NCBI RefSeq assembly: GCF_011927945.1
Contig: NZ_JAATJM010000001.1
Location: forward strand, 1,745,501 to 1,809,500
Source of the DNA: Brevundimonas alba
GTDB taxonomy: Bacteria; Pseudomonadota; Alphaproteobacteria; Caulobacterales; Caulobacteraceae
Length of the DNA: 64,000 nt
Reading direction: 5' to 3'
The first letter of the stretch is position 1. Every line of letters begins with the position of its first letter. A program made the translations under genes and the position numbers. The notes beneath the pieces are model-generated. The model searched no databases. It saw nothing but the letters and a program-made list of their open reading frames with translations, and was not told the DNA's origin. Of this stretch, positions 46,869-56,046 are shown piece after piece.

Positions 46869-47288
46869 TCAGCGCCGCCCGGGATCCCAGCCGGGAAGGG
46901 CGGCGGCCTGTCTGATCCAGTCCGCCATCCGGGCTTCGTCCAACGGGTCGGTCTCGTGAATGTCGATCCAGCGGGCGTTCTTGCTGCGCTCGGTCCCGCC
47001 CGGCGGGATCGGGTCCAGAGATGTACCTTCGAAGAAGGTGACCTTCACGTAGCGGGTCAGGACGTGGAACGACAGGAACCATCCCTTGCCCTCCATGCCG
47101 TAGAAGGGCGAGTTCCAGCGCACAGCCTTGCGTACGTCCGGCGCGGTGCGGACGATCAGGGCGTCCAGCCGGGCGCCAAGATCGCTTTTCCAACCCGGCA
47201 TCGCGGCGATATAGGCCTGCACCGGCGCGTCGCCGTCGGCCTTGGCGATCTGTGGATTGCCGCCCGAGAGCAGAACGACCTCAGGCAC
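46869..47288 (-). CDS. DUF1801 domain protein (second copy)
   Basis: A 139-residue protein of the YdhG-like fold: AYIAAMPGWKSDLGARLDALIV, then RKAVRWNSPFYGMEGKGWFLSFHVLTRYVKVTFFEGTSLD. It overlaps the neighbouring DUF1801 gene by 8 nt and probably arose with it by duplication, though the two proteins have diverged. It is the last gene of the ArsR-led cluster. No activity is known for the family. Confidence 0.85.
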   Translation of the reverse strand: MPEVVLLSGGNPQIAKADGDAPVQAYIAAMPGWKSDLGARLDALIVRTAPDVRKAVRWNSPFYGMEGKGWFLSFHVLTRYVKVTFFEGTSLDPIPPGGTERSKNARWIDIHETDPLDEARMADWIRQAAALPGWDPGRR

Positions 47289-47709
47289 GGCTGGACGCCT
47301 TGGCCTTCGGCGCCCTGGCCGCGTTCACGGCGACGGCCGACTGGATCAGCGCCTTGAACGCCGCGGCGTCGATCTCGGAGCCTTGCAGGATGTCGATCGC
47401 GCGGCGGGTCGCGCCGTCGAGGCTGGAGTTGAACAGGCCCGCCGGGTCGGCGACGGCCGCGCCGTGGGCAAAGGTCATTTTGACGGCCTTCTTGTAGGCC
47501 TCGCCCGTGCAGATGATGCCGTTGTGAGACCAGACCGGCGTGTTCCACTTCCACTCCTCGACGACGTCGGGGGCCGCCTCGTGGATCAGGGCGCGGACCC
47601 GGGCCAGCGTTTCGCCGCGCCAGTCGCCCAGCGCGGCGATGCGCTGGTCGATCAGGCGGGAGGCGGGAACGCCGACATCGGCGGCGGCCATGGACTTTCC
47701 GAAGGACAT
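47281..47709 (-). CDS. DUF1801 domain protein (first copy)
   Basis: A 142-residue protein: IDQRIAALGDWRGETLARVRALIHEAAPDVVEEWKWNTPVWSHNGIICTGEAYKKAVKMTF with the W-x-x-P-x-W and KMTF marks of DUF1801. The C-terminus is Ala/Lys-rich. It lies 33 nt after the AHSA1 gene on the same strand and overlaps the second DUF1801 gene. Function unknown. Confidence 0.87.
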   Translation of the reverse strand: MSFGKSMAAADVGVPASRLIDQRIAALGDWRGETLARVRALIHEAAPDVVEEWKWNTPVWSHNGIICTGEAYKKAVKMTFAHGAAVADPAGLFNSSLDGATRRAIDILQGSEIDAAAFKALIQSAVAVNAARAPKAKASSRA

Positions 47710-47742
47710 GAGGATCGCTCCCTGTGCGTTGCGGTTCGTGGC

Positions 47743-48174
47743 TCAGGCGGGTTGGGCGAGCACGTCCTCGAGCTTGCCGAAGAACTGGGCCCAGCCGACG
47801 CGGGCGCCGCCGAGGGCCTGTTTCTGGGTGGGCCGGAAGCCGGCCTGTTCCATCCGCAGGTGGGTCCCGGCGGCGGTGGGGCTGAGGGTGAAGGTGACGA
47901 CGCTGTCCAGATTGTAGGCCGGGTCGTCGTGGGCGAAGTTCCAAGTGTAGGCGAGGGTCCGGTTGGGCTCGACGACCAGCACCTCGCAATCTAGCACGCC
48001 GCCCCAGTCGCCGCGCAGGTTGAAGCGGTGGCCGACATCGGGACGGAAGTCATTCTTCATCAGCCAGGCCTCGATCAGGTGCGGCTGGGTGAGGGCGCGC
48101 CAGAGCTTCTCGGGCGGTGCGGCGAACTCGCGCTCGACAACGACGGAGCGGGTTTCAACGGCGGCGTCGGTCAT
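47743..48174 (-). CDS. SRPBCC/AHSA1 (START-like) domain protein
   Basis: A 143-residue protein with the activator-of-Hsp90-homologue fold: VVVEREFAAPPEKLWRALTQPHLIEAWLM, then DFRPDVGHRFNLRG, YTWNF and the final helix GARVGWAQFFGKLEDVLA. It binds a hydrophobic ligand in a deep pocket in related proteins. ATG 48174 overlaps the arsR stop by 4 nt, a fixed arrangement known from many bacteria, where the two act as a regulator-effector pair. Ligand unknown. Confidence 0.92.
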   Translation of the reverse strand: MTDAAVETRSVVVEREFAAPPEKLWRALTQPHLIEAWLMKNDFRPDVGHRFNLRGDWGGVLDCEVLVVEPNRTLAYTWNFAHDDPAYNLDSVVTFTLSPTAAGTHLRMEQAGFRPTQKQALGGARVGWAQFFGKLEDVLAQPA

Positions 48175-48494
48175 TGATCCATCCTCTTGAGCAGGTCTTC
48201 CAGGTCGTCGAAGCGGGCTTCCCAGAAGCCGGCCATGTCGCGGGTCCAGTCCATCAGCGGGGCGAGGGCGCCGATTTGCGCGCTGTAGTGGGTCTGACGG
48301 CCTGCGGGGCGGTCGCTGACGAGGCCCGCCAGCTTCAGCACGCCGAGGTGTTTCGAGACCGCGGGCTGGGAGACGCCGGCGCGGGCGGTCAGCGCCCCCA
48401 CGGTCTGCTCGCCGTCGCGGCACAGCCCCTCGAAGATCGCCCGGCGGGTCGGATCGGCGAGGGTTCTGAAGAGAATGTCCGGCGAGGTGTGCAT
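48171..48494 (-). CDS. ArsR-family winged-helix regulator
   Basis: A 107-residue DNA-binding protein: PDILFRTLADPTRRAIFEGL, then the recognition helix region GALTARAGVSQPAVSKHLGVLKLAGLV. It lacks the metal-binding cysteines of arsenic or zinc sensors (the only Cys is in GLCRDG), so it is not a metal sensor of the classic kind. It is the first gene of the cluster ArsR-AHSA1-DUF1801-DUF1801 and probably represses it. Confidence 0.93.
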   Translation of the reverse strand: MHTSPDILFRTLADPTRRAIFEGLCRDGEQTVGALTARAGVSQPAVSKHLGVLKLAGLVSDRPAGRQTHYSAQIGALAPLMDWTRDMAGFWEARFDDLEDLLKRMDQ

Positions 48495-48624
48495 CTGAAC
48501 CGATAACCAATGGGCTATGGGTCGGACGTATAACCAGCGAGATATGGATGAGTCAAGCGGCGGCCGTGGGGCCTGTTCACTGGCTGGACTTGCGGTGAAC
48601 CGGGGCCGGAGTCATCGTCGGCGC

Positions 48625-48948
48625 ATGACCACCCAACCGCCGGCGGGCGAACGCTTCCAGAGCTTCTCGGCCTTCTACCCGTACTACATCCACGAGCATT
48701 CGAACCGGACGTGCCGGCGGATCCACGTGGTGGGGTCGGCGCTGGTTCTGGCGGCGCTGGTCACGGCGGTCGTGACGCTGAACCCGTGGTGGCTGCTGGC
48801 CATGCCACTGGTCGGCTACGGCTTCGCCTGGGTCGGGCATTTCTTCTTCGAGAAGAACCGGCCGGCCACGTTCAAATACCCGCTGTGGAGCCTGATGGGC
48901 GACTGGCGGATGTTCTTCGAGACCATCACCGGCAAGCGCCGGTTCTAG
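48625..48948 (+). CDS. Mpo1-like (DUF962) membrane protein
   Basis: A 107-residue protein; ATG 48625 gives the family's usual start. The signature is FQSFSAFYPYYIHEHSNRTCRRIHVVGSAL with conserved histidines, then two helices and the second His-containing block GYGFAWVGHFFFEKNRPATFKYP. Yeast Mpo1 is an iron-dependent dioxygenase of 2-hydroxy fatty acids; the His residues are conserved here, so the same reaction is plausible. Its end overlaps that of the convergent protease gene by 23 nt. Confidence 0.9.
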   Translation: MTTQPPAGERFQSFSAFYPYYIHEHSNRTCRRIHVVGSALVLAALVTAVVTLNPWWLLAMPLVGYGFAWVGHFFFEKNRPATFKYPLWSLMGDWRMFFETITGKRRF

Positions 48949-50413
48949 CGGCCGTGCCGAGGATCAGCGCGGTCGCCGCAGCCATCTGCGGGTCGCGCCC
49001 CAAGGCGATGTCCATGGCGGAGGTCGCGACTTCCACGTCCGGGAAGATGGGCGCGTCCGGCTGCGGCGTATCCGGAAAGCTGGCGATCAGAGGCAGGTCG
49101 ACGACGATTCCCGAGGCCGGCAGGCGGAGGAAGAAGAAGGCGCCTCCGTTGATGCCGCGACGGTTTCCGCCGGTGGCCTGACCCAGCAGAGTGGCGAGGC
49201 CGTTGTCCTTGACCATCTGGGCGAACTGGAAGGTCGCCGAACTGTTCGACGCATCGCAGAGGACGACGACCGGGCCGGCGAAACGCCGCCCCTCGGGCCG
49301 GATGATGAAGGTTTCCCCGTCTTCGTCGTAGCGCGTGAGCCGATAGAAGCCCCGATCGTCAGGACCGGCGGCGGCGTCGCCCCAGTCAAGGAAGCTGCGG
49401 TCCCAGGTTTCCAGGTGCGGATGAAGCGCGTCTGGCGCACGGCGGTAGCGGACGAAGCGCTGGGTGCGGGAGAGGGCGAGATCCCGGTCTATGAGGCGGC
49501 TGATGATGACATTGCCACAGTCGAGCCCGCCTTCGTTGCCGCGCAGGTCGACGATCAGACCGCGCGCGCCTTCCGCGGAAAGGTCGTCCATCGTCTGACC
49601 CAGCCATGCCTGCCATGCGAAGTCGGAATCGTAGAGGGCCCAGCCCGGCATGGTCAGGCGAGCGACGCCATCGGGGCCGGTCTCCATGGAGCATGGATTG
49701 GCGCCGGACGGCCGTTCCGGAGCGCCCGCCGCCTTTCGTTGGGCAAGTGTCAGAAGGGGTGCACGGACAATCCGACCGTTCTCGAGCGTGAAATCGGCGG
49801 CGTCGGAGAGGCCGGGCAGGACAAGCGGCAGGTGAATGTCGAAGGTTTCGAAGCCATCGTCGCCCCGCACCTCCATCAGGCTGATGCGTTTGCCGTCATT
49901 GTCGCCGTCCGCCCGTGCGAGCGGAATGAGCCGGTCCAGGATATCGCCTGCGCGAACGCCCTCGATCGCCTCGATGGCGCTTCCCCTCGGGAAGAGCCCA
50001 GCGCCGGAATCGTCGCGCAGCACAATCATGCTCCGGCCGATCCAGCGGAAGCGGAATGGAACCAGAGCGCGATCCGGATAGAGCTGCGCGACCACCAGGT
50101 CGCCGCCGTTGTAGGGACTGGGGTAGGTGTGGCCGCACTTCACCAAGGCGGTAACGCGGGTGAGGGCGAGGAAGCGTTCGCGGAAGGAGGCCGGCGTCCG
50201 CCATGCATCCGCAAGTCCGTCCAGCCTCGCAGCGATCTGCTCGGGACTGCTGTAGCGGTGAATGCCCGGGTGCATGGTCTCCCAGGCCTGACGCAGGATC
50301 GCAACGTCGCCGCTCCAGTCATCCGCAAGGGGCGCGGCGCGGGCCGGAGCGGTCGAGGCGAGGGCGAGCGCGCCCGTCATCTGGAACAGGCGGCGGCGGC
50401 TGAGATGGGTCAT
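48926..50413 (-). CDS. Exported S41-like peptidase with Tat-type signal
   Basis: A 495-residue protein; ATG 50413 has GGAG about 7 nt upstream. The N-terminus SRRRLFQMTGALALASTAPARA has a twin-arginine pattern, so folded export is likely. The C-terminal half resembles the tail-specific protease family: GLIVDLRGNEGG near the middle and VVVLCDASNSSATFQFAQMVKDNG with the nucleophile Ser region, then ATGGNRRG. The N-terminal half (about 30-220) is a helical cap region without PDZ signature that I can see. Substrate unknown. It converges on the Mpo1-like gene. Confidence 0.85.
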   Translation of the reverse strand: MTHLSRRRLFQMTGALALASTAPARAAPLADDWSGDVAILRQAWETMHPGIHRYSSPEQIAARLDGLADAWRTPASFRERFLALTRVTALVKCGHTYPSPYNGGDLVVAQLYPDRALVPFRFRWIGRSMIVLRDDSGAGLFPRGSAIEAIEGVRAGDILDRLIPLARADGDNDGKRISLMEVRGDDGFETFDIHLPLVLPGLSDAADFTLENGRIVRAPLLTLAQRKAAGAPERPSGANPCSMETGPDGVARLTMPGWALYDSDFAWQAWLGQTMDDLSAEGARGLIVDLRGNEGGLDCGNVIISRLIDRDLALSRTQRFVRYRRAPDALHPHLETWDRSFLDWGDAAAGPDDRGFYRLTRYDEDGETFIIRPEGRRFAGPVVVLCDASNSSATFQFAQMVKDNGLATLLGQATGGNRRGINGGAFFFLRLPASGIVVDLPLIASFPDTPQPDAPIFPDVEVATSAMDIALGRDPQMAAATALILGTAARTGACR

Positions 50414-50452
50414 TCGGGACTCCACGGTGCGGTCGGGAGACATTGGCTCCGG

Positions 50453-51619
50453 TCAGAGCGCGACGCGCCTCAGTTTCGCTTCAGGGTCCGCAAAGTCATG
50501 ATCTGAGACGGATCGGCGGTATTGAGAGGGGGCCATTCCGAAGCGGGACTTGAACGCTCGATTGAAGCTGGCCTTGGACGCGAACCCCATGTCGAAGGCG
50601 AGATCGAGGAGGTCCGCATCCGGGTCGGCGCGCAGGGCCCCGGCGACACCCTCAGCCCGAAGGCCGTTGACGAAGGTCGAGAAATTCACGCCGAGGCCGA
50701 GGTTGAGCGCGCGTGAGAGGCGGCCGGTGTTGGTCCCGAGCAGGCGGGACAGCCTCGGCAGGGTGAGGTCAGGTTCGCGCCACCATCCGGCCTCCCGCAC
50801 ACGATGGTCCACGTCGGTGGCCACGACCGCCCAGTCAGGAGGCGGTGACGACGTCGGCGGCTCCGCGACGACCGGAGGCAGTGGGGCGGGAAGCGGAACA
50901 GGCAGGGCGCCATGACGCCAGCCGGCTACGCCGAGGTAGAGGCCGAGCGCGGCCAGGGCGAGATAGAGGCCGGTCTCCTGGAAGAAGTCGATGCCGCCAG
51001 TGATCAGGGACCAAAGCCAGAAGCCGGTCTGTGTCACAAGACCGATCAGGATCGCCGCTTGAAGCCGTCCGAGCCAACGAGCGGAGAAGCGATCATCGTC
51101 GCTGCGCTGATCCGCCAGCCGGGTGCGTTGCCGCCGCAGGACGCCGCGCAGGGCAAAGGCATAGGCGGCGAGGCTGACGATCTCCATCGCCTGAAACAGC
51201 GGAGCCACGAACGTCCGATGGCCGCCCGTGTACCAGTCCCACTTCAGATCGGCAGGCAGCAGGAAACAGAGGGCGAACCAGGCGAGCTGCAGGACGGGCG
51301 GAGCGAGATGCGCGCGCCAGCGCGGTGGAAGACGTCCGTCCGCGAGGGAGGCGGCATAGCCGTACAGCAGCGGCCCGACCGCCAGCGGGATGGCGAAAGG
51401 CGCGAAGGTCAGCCAGCGGAAGGCGTCATAGAAGCCCGCGAAGCCGATCGCATAGGGGATGAGCAGGCCGGCGAGAACGGCGAGCAAGGCCGCCAGCGTC
51501 CGGTTGGCTACGCGGTTTCCCGTCTCAACGAGCAGGGCGACGGCGAGCAGGAGAATCTGCAGCGTCGCCAGACCGAGCAGCGCGGTCCGCCATCCGAGAT
51601 AGAGATCAGCGCCCTCCAT
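50453..51619 (-). CDS. AraC-family regulator with N-terminal membrane domain
   Basis: A 388-residue protein. The first 240 residues contain about seven hydrophobic helices (starting LGWRTALLGLATLQILLLAVALLVE), a sensor-like membrane domain found on some AraC proteins. After a Pro-rich linker, the C-terminal 100 residues form two helix-turn-helix motifs (LPRLSRLLGTNTGRLSRALN; LLDLAFDMGFASKASFNRAFKSRFGMAPSQYR). It may sense a membrane or envelope signal. It lies 39 nt upstream of the S41-like protease gene on the same strand, so the protease may be a target. Confidence 0.9.
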   Translation of the reverse strand: MEGADLYLGWRTALLGLATLQILLLAVALLVETGNRVANRTLAALLAVLAGLLIPYAIGFAGFYDAFRWLTFAPFAIPLAVGPLLYGYAASLADGRLPPRWRAHLAPPVLQLAWFALCFLLPADLKWDWYTGGHRTFVAPLFQAMEIVSLAAYAFALRGVLRRQRTRLADQRSDDDRFSARWLGRLQAAILIGLVTQTGFWLWSLITGGIDFFQETGLYLALAALGLYLGVAGWRHGALPVPLPAPLPPVVAEPPTSSPPPDWAVVATDVDHRVREAGWWREPDLTLPRLSRLLGTNTGRLSRALNLGLGVNFSTFVNGLRAEGVAGALRADPDADLLDLAFDMGFASKASFNRAFKSRFGMAPSQYRRSVSDHDFADPEAKLRRVAL

Positions 51620-51660
51620 CCGGGGACGCTAACCCGGCGCGGCGGGCCGTGGAACAGAGA

Positions 51661-52275
51661 CTATTGCGAGCCGACGCTGGTGGCGGCGGAGGCCATCAGG
51701 GTGGACTGGCTGGGCTGTGCGTCCCACGACGGCGGGCAGCCGTCGAAGCGGCCGGCGTCCACGAGCGTCAGGCGGCGCTGGTTGAAGCGCATGGCCGGCT
51801 GCATCGAGCCGCGGCCCTGGCCGGTGAAGATGTCGATCTTCTGGCCCTTGATCGCGCCGCCCGTATCGGAGGCGTACCAGTAGCCATCGTGGATGGAGCC
51901 GTCGGCCATGCGCATGCCGACCGTTTCCGGAATGAAGACGCGGGTGCGGCGGGGAATGTAGCGGGGGTCGGTGGCGATGGTGCGCATCGGCACGGGACGG
52001 CATCCGAGGCTGTCGTTGCCCGTCGCTCCGCCGCCGCCCGCATGGTAAAGGTTGACGCGCGCGGTCCAGCGCGGGTCCGTATCCATCAGGGCCTGCTGTT
52101 CGGCGTTCATACCCGCCATGCCGCTGTCGGAACCTTCGGTCGCGGGCTCCGTTGATTCCACGACCCGGTCGGCTGCAACCGCGGCTTCGTAGGAAACGGG
52201 ATCACCCTGAACCGCCCCATGAGCGGGGAAGGCCATCGCCCAGAAAAGGGCGAACGCAGCGGCACTGCCGACCAT
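51661..52275 (-). CDS. 3D-domain exported protein (double-psi beta-barrel)
   Basis: A 204-residue protein; ATG 52275 opens a signal peptide (MVGSAAAFALFWAMAFPAHG). The 3D domain (about 105-175) has RRTRVFIPET, HDGYWYASDTGGAIKGQKIDIFTG with the Asp residues that give the family its name, as in MltA-type lytic transglycosylases. The C-terminus has one conserved Cys (FDGCPPSW). A role in peptidoglycan cleavage is likely but not shown. It diverges from a GST gene with a 217-nt gap. Confidence 0.82.
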   Translation of the reverse strand: MVGSAAAFALFWAMAFPAHGAVQGDPVSYEAAVAADRVVESTEPATEGSDSGMAGMNAEQQALMDTDPRWTARVNLYHAGGGGATGNDSLGCRPVPMRTIATDPRYIPRRTRVFIPETVGMRMADGSIHDGYWYASDTGGAIKGQKIDIFTGQGRGSMQPAMRFNQRRLTLVDAGRFDGCPPSWDAQPSQSTLMASAATSVGSQ

Positions 52276-52492
52276 GATTCGACTCGCGTAAGCACCGGCC
52301 CCTGTCCGTCCGGCGGGGCGCTTGTCGTCAAGGAATGTGGCGAAAACCAGACATTCGAGCCCGGGTGCGACCACCTGTCCGGTCAAGCGGTGGATAAGTG
52401 GGCCTTGTGATGGTTAAGCCGAATCTCGTTTGGCCAAGGCCGTCAAATCTGTAAGCTGTATTCGCAGATCAAAAACACTTTGCTGGGGCGCG

Positions 52493-53077
52493 ATGCTTAC
52501 TGTTTTCGGAGATATTCGCTCGGGCAACTGTTTGAAGGTCAAGTGGTTGCTGGAATGGCTCGGCCGTGATTATCGGTGGGTCGAAACCGACGTCATGAGC
52601 GGTGCGACGCGGTCCACAGAACTTCTCGCGATGAATCCGGCGGGACAGGTTCCGGCGATGGTGTCCGACGATGGTCGGGTGCTGGCGCAGTCGAACGCGA
52701 TCATCGGGTTTCTGGGCGAGGGGACGGCCTTCATGCCGGCCGATCCGTGGGATCGCGCGCGGATGTACGAATGGCTGTTCTGGGAGCAGTACAGTCACGA
52801 ACCTTACGTGGCCGTGGCGCGGTTTCAGCGGGCGTTCCTCGGCAAGGCGGCGGAGGAGATCGAGCCGCGGCTGATGGAGCGCGGCCGTGCGGCGCTGGAT
52901 CGGATGGAAGCGGCGCTGACCGGGGCGGACTGGCTGGTCGGCAACGGGCCGACGCTCGCCGATCTGGCGCTGGTCGCCTACACGCGGGTGGCGCACGAGG
53001 GCGGGTTCGACCTTGGCGGATATCCGGCGGTCACGGCCTGGGTGGCGCGGACCGAGCAGGCGTTCGGGATCCGCTGA
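52493..53077 (+). CDS. Glutathione S-transferase family protein (short)
   Basis: A 194-residue GST; the ATG 52493 start gives the thioredoxin-like N-terminus (MLTVFGDIRSGNCLKVKWLLEWLG) where S/C residues at 10-13 could be catalytic. NPAGQVPAMVSDDGRVLAQSNAIIGFL is the glutathione-binding motif, and WLVGNGPTLADLALVAYTRV the C-terminal domain mark. Function unknown. It converges on the M28 peptidase gene with 15 nt between. Confidence 0.9.
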   Translation: MLTVFGDIRSGNCLKVKWLLEWLGRDYRWVETDVMSGATRSTELLAMNPAGQVPAMVSDDGRVLAQSNAIIGFLGEGTAFMPADPWDRARMYEWLFWEQYSHEPYVAVARFQRAFLGKAAEEIEPRLMERGRAALDRMEAALTGADWLVGNGPTLADLALVAYTRVAHEGGFDLGGYPAVTAWVARTEQAFGIR

Positions 53078-53092
53078 TCCTTCCGCGGGGAA

Positions 53093-54094
53093 CTACTGCC
53101 GCGGCTGCGGACGCCCGCCTTCGGCCCATTCCGGCTTGAAGTCGGTGGAGGCGAGCCAGCGAAGGGGCTCGACCAGCGACTGGATGGCCTGGGTCATGAA
53201 GGGGATGTCGAGGTGGGCCAGGTCGTCCTCGGCCGTGTGATAAGTCGGGATGGTGGCCCAGCCGGAGATGGTGTGGGCGACGACGCCCTGCAGGGCCAGC
53301 TGGTAGTTGTCCGAGCGCTCGAAGAAATGCTGCTCGGGATAGAGGTCGGGGGCGATCAGGGCGCCGCGCTCCTTGAGGGCCGCGCCGAAATTGGAGCGGT
53401 CGAAGCCGGTCATCATCATCACGCCCGCCGGCATGTTGGGGTCCTGGGCGCCGATCATCTCGATCTCGAGATTGGCGATGACGTCGGTCAGGGGCACGGG
53501 CGAATGGGAACCGAAATACTCGGAGCCGAGCAGGCCCAGTTCTTCGGAGCCGTAGCAGACGAACAGGATGCTGCGCTTCGGACGTTCGCCGGCGGCGAGG
53601 GTGCGGGCGAGCTCCAGCACGGCCGTCGTGCCCGAGGCGTCGTCGTTGGCGCCGTAGCGCACCGTGCCGTCCGGCTGGACGCCGAGGTGGTCGAGGTGGG
53701 CGGTGATCATGATGACGCCGGCCGACGGGTCGGAGCCCTGCAGCCAGCCGATGGCGTTGGTGGTGATCCGCACCGCGCCCTCGGGCCCGGTGACCGTGAA
53801 GCGGGGACGGCGGCCGGGGGCGCTGGGCGGCTGCTGGACCACGCCGGCGGTCTGCAGATAGCCGCTCATGCCGGGCGCGGGAGTAAGGCCGTATTCCTGG
53901 AACCGGGCGGCGACATAGGCGGCGGCGACGGCCTCGTCCGGTGTGGCGCTGCCGCGGCCACGCAGAGCCTCGCCGGCGAGGAAATTCTCATGGGCGGCGA
54001 CGCGGACGGGATCGACGGTCGCCGGGCTTTGGGCGGTGGCGGCGGTGGCGAAGGCCAGCAGGCCGGCGGAAAGCAGAAGCGCGCGTTTGAACAT
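53093..54094 (-). CDS. Exported M28-family zinc aminopeptidase
   Basis: A 333-residue protein with a signal peptide (MFKRALLLSAGLLAFATAAT, cleavage near AQ). The co-catalytic zinc site shows H in ITAHLDHLG, bridging D in GANDDASGT, the Glu pair in GSEELGLLG, the Asp/Glu ligand in ANLEIEMIG and the last His in TIPTYHTAEDD. M28 enzymes remove N-terminal residues from peptides in the periplasm or outside the cell. It is a single gene on the minus strand, divergent from the S1/P1 nuclease. Confidence 0.93.
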   Translation of the reverse strand: MFKRALLLSAGLLAFATAATAQSPATVDPVRVAAHENFLAGEALRGRGSATPDEAVAAAYVAARFQEYGLTPAPGMSGYLQTAGVVQQPPSAPGRRPRFTVTGPEGAVRITTNAIGWLQGSDPSAGVIMITAHLDHLGVQPDGTVRYGANDDASGTTAVLELARTLAAGERPKRSILFVCYGSEELGLLGSEYFGSHSPVPLTDVIANLEIEMIGAQDPNMPAGVMMMTGFDRSNFGAALKERGALIAPDLYPEQHFFERSDNYQLALQGVVAHTISGWATIPTYHTAEDDLAHLDIPFMTQAIQSLVEPLRWLASTDFKPEWAEGGRPQPRQ

Positions 54095-54234
54095 GACCCA
54101 ACCCCGGAAAACGATGCGGAAGCAGGGGTAGGGGGCCGGTGCGGGGGCGGTCAAGCGGGCCCGCCCCGATAATGCCGCTGGACGCCGCCGCGGCGTGGAT
54201 TTAACCCGGCGGAACCCAGTCCGGAGCCTGTTCC

Positions 54235-55263
54235 ATGAAGCGTTTCGCCCTCGCCGCCGCCGCCGTCTCGGCGCTGCTGCTCGCCTCCGTGCCCGCGGCC
54301 GTCTCGGCGTGGGGCAACACCGGGCACCGGCTGATCGGCGTGGCGGCGGTGCGGGGCCTGCCGGAGGAACTGCCGGGGTTCCTGCGCACGCCGGGCGCGG
54401 CGGCCGACATCGGCGAACTGGCGCGGGAGCCGGACCGGACCAAGGGGGGCGGACAGCCGCACGACCGGGAGCGCGACACCGCCCACTTCATCGACATGGA
54501 CGACAACGCCCATGTGATCAGCGCCGCCGGGCCGTCGATCGACGCCCTGCCGCGGCTGAAGTCGGAATATGACGCGGCGCTGGTCGCCGCCGGGCTCGAT
54601 GTCGACGACGCCGGCTACCTGCCCTACGCCATCTGGGACGCCTACCAGCATCTGGTGCGTGACTTCGCGACGTGGCGGGTGCTGAACGCCGCCGAGGCGC
54701 GCGAGACGGATCCGGGCAAGCGGGCCTGGTATCGCGAGGACCGGCAGCGGCGCGAGGCTGTGATCCTGCGCGACATGGGCTATCTGGCCCACTACGTCGG
54801 CGACGGCAGCCAGCCGCACCATACGACGATCCATTTCAACGGTTGGGCGCGGGATGCCGCCAACCCCGAGGGCTTCACCACCTCGCGGCAGACGCACGGC
54901 GCCTTTGAGGGGGCGTTCACCGCGCGGGTCGCCCGGCTGGATGTGGTCGAGGCGGCGATGAGCGCGCCGCGGCTGGAAGGTTTCGACCTGCGCGCGCGGG
55001 TGCCCGCTTATCTGAAGACGACGCTGGCGGAGGTGACGCCCTTCTACCGGCTGGAGAAGGCCGGCGGCTTCGGCGAGGGCGATGCGCGGGGCGCGACGTT
55101 CGCCATCGGGCGGCTGGCGGCGGGGGCGTCGGAGCTGCGCGACCTCTATGTGCTGGCGTGGCGCGACGCGGCGGACGACTCGATCGGCTGGCCGGCGGTG
55201 AAGGTGGCCGAGGTCGAGGCCGGGACCGCCGATCCGTGGCTGGCGATGTATGGCGAGGACTGA
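54235..55263 (+). CDS. S1/P1-type zinc nuclease, exported
   Basis: A 342-residue protein. Signal peptide cleavage after AVSA would leave Trp26 as residue 1 of the mature enzyme, and W26 with H31 (WGNTGH) match the zinc ligands Trp1 and His6 of P1 nuclease. Further ligands appear in RDTAHFIDMD and in GYLAHYVGDGSQPHHTTIHFNG. It should degrade single-stranded nucleic acid or remove 3'-phosphates in the periplasm. trmJ begins 6 nt after its stop codon. Confidence 0.9.
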   Translation: MKRFALAAAAVSALLLASVPAAVSAWGNTGHRLIGVAAVRGLPEELPGFLRTPGAAADIGELAREPDRTKGGGQPHDRERDTAHFIDMDDNAHVISAAGPSIDALPRLKSEYDAALVAAGLDVDDAGYLPYAIWDAYQHLVRDFATWRVLNAAEARETDPGKRAWYREDRQRREAVILRDMGYLAHYVGDGSQPHHTTIHFNGWARDAANPEGFTTSRQTHGAFEGAFTARVARLDVVEAAMSAPRLEGFDLRARVPAYLKTTLAEVTPFYRLEKAGGFGEGDARGATFAIGRLAAGASELRDLYVLAWRDAADDSIGWPAVKVAEVEAGTADPWLAMYGED

Positions 55264-55269
55264 CCGGAC

Positions 55270-56046
55270 GTGAGCGAGCTCACCCCCCCCGTCGTCATCC
55301 TCGACAAGCCGCAGTTGGCCGACAACATCGGCGCGGTGGCGCGGGTGATGGCCAATTTCGGCCTGTCCGAACTGCGTCTGGTCAGCCCGCGCGACGGCTG
55401 GCCGCAGGACCGGGCATGGGCCACGGCCTCGGGCGCCGACTGGGTGCTGGACGCCGTGAAGGTGTTCGACAGCGTGGCGGAGGCCGTGGCCGACCTGAAC
55501 ACCGTCTTCTCGACCACCGCCCGGCCGCGTGAGACGCGGATGCCGGTGCGGACGCCGCGCGAGGCGTCGCGGTTGCTGTACGACGACCGGGCCTCCGGGC
55601 TGAGCGTGGGGCTGCTGTTCGGCGGCGAGCGGGCCGGGCTGGAGACGACCGACATCGCCCTGACGCAGGGGATCGTCACCATCCCCATCGATCCCAAGCA
55701 TCACTCCTTGAACCTCGCGCAGGCGGTGGCGATCAACGCCTATGAGTGGCGGACGCTGATCCTCGACGCGCCGCCGCCGCGGTTCCGGGAGGGCGATCCG
55801 CCGGCGTCGAACGACCTGCTGATCGGCATGTACGAGCATCTGGAGAAGGAGCTCGACGAGGGCGGCTTCTTCCATCCGCCGGAGAAGAAGCGGTCGATGA
55901 GCCAGAACCTGCGGGTCATGCTGGGCCGGGCGGCGTTCAGCGAGCAGGAGGTGGCGACGTTCCGGGGCGTGATCCACGCTCTGGCCAAGGGGCGCGGCCG
56001 GGTGCTGGCCAAACTGGCGGCGAAGAAGGCGGCGGGCGAGAGCTAG
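55270..56046 (+). CDS. trmJ: tRNA (cytidine/uridine-2'-O-)-methyltransferase TrmJ
   Basis: A 258-residue SPOUT methyltransferase acting on position 32 of tRNA anticodon loops with S-adenosylmethionine. The GTG start at 55270 follows the nuclease gene. The SpoU motifs are [32 protein letters not shown] and [23 protein letters not shown], which form the trefoil knot. The C-terminal extension (about 175-258) is typical of TrmJ. Its stop overlaps the convergent Sir2 gene by 4 nt. Confidence 0.92.
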   Translation: MSELTPPVVILDKPQLADNIGAVARVMANFGLSELRLVSPRDGWPQDRAWATASGADWVLDAVKVFDSVAEAVADLNTVFSTTARPRETRMPVRTPREASRLLYDDRASGLSVGLLFGGERAGLETTDIALTQGIVTIPIDPKHHSLNLAQAVAINAYEWRTLILDAPPPRFREGDPPASNDLLIGMYEHLEKELDEGGFFHPPEKKRSMSQNLRVMLGRAAFSEQEVATFRGVIHALAKGRGRVLAKLAAKKAAGES

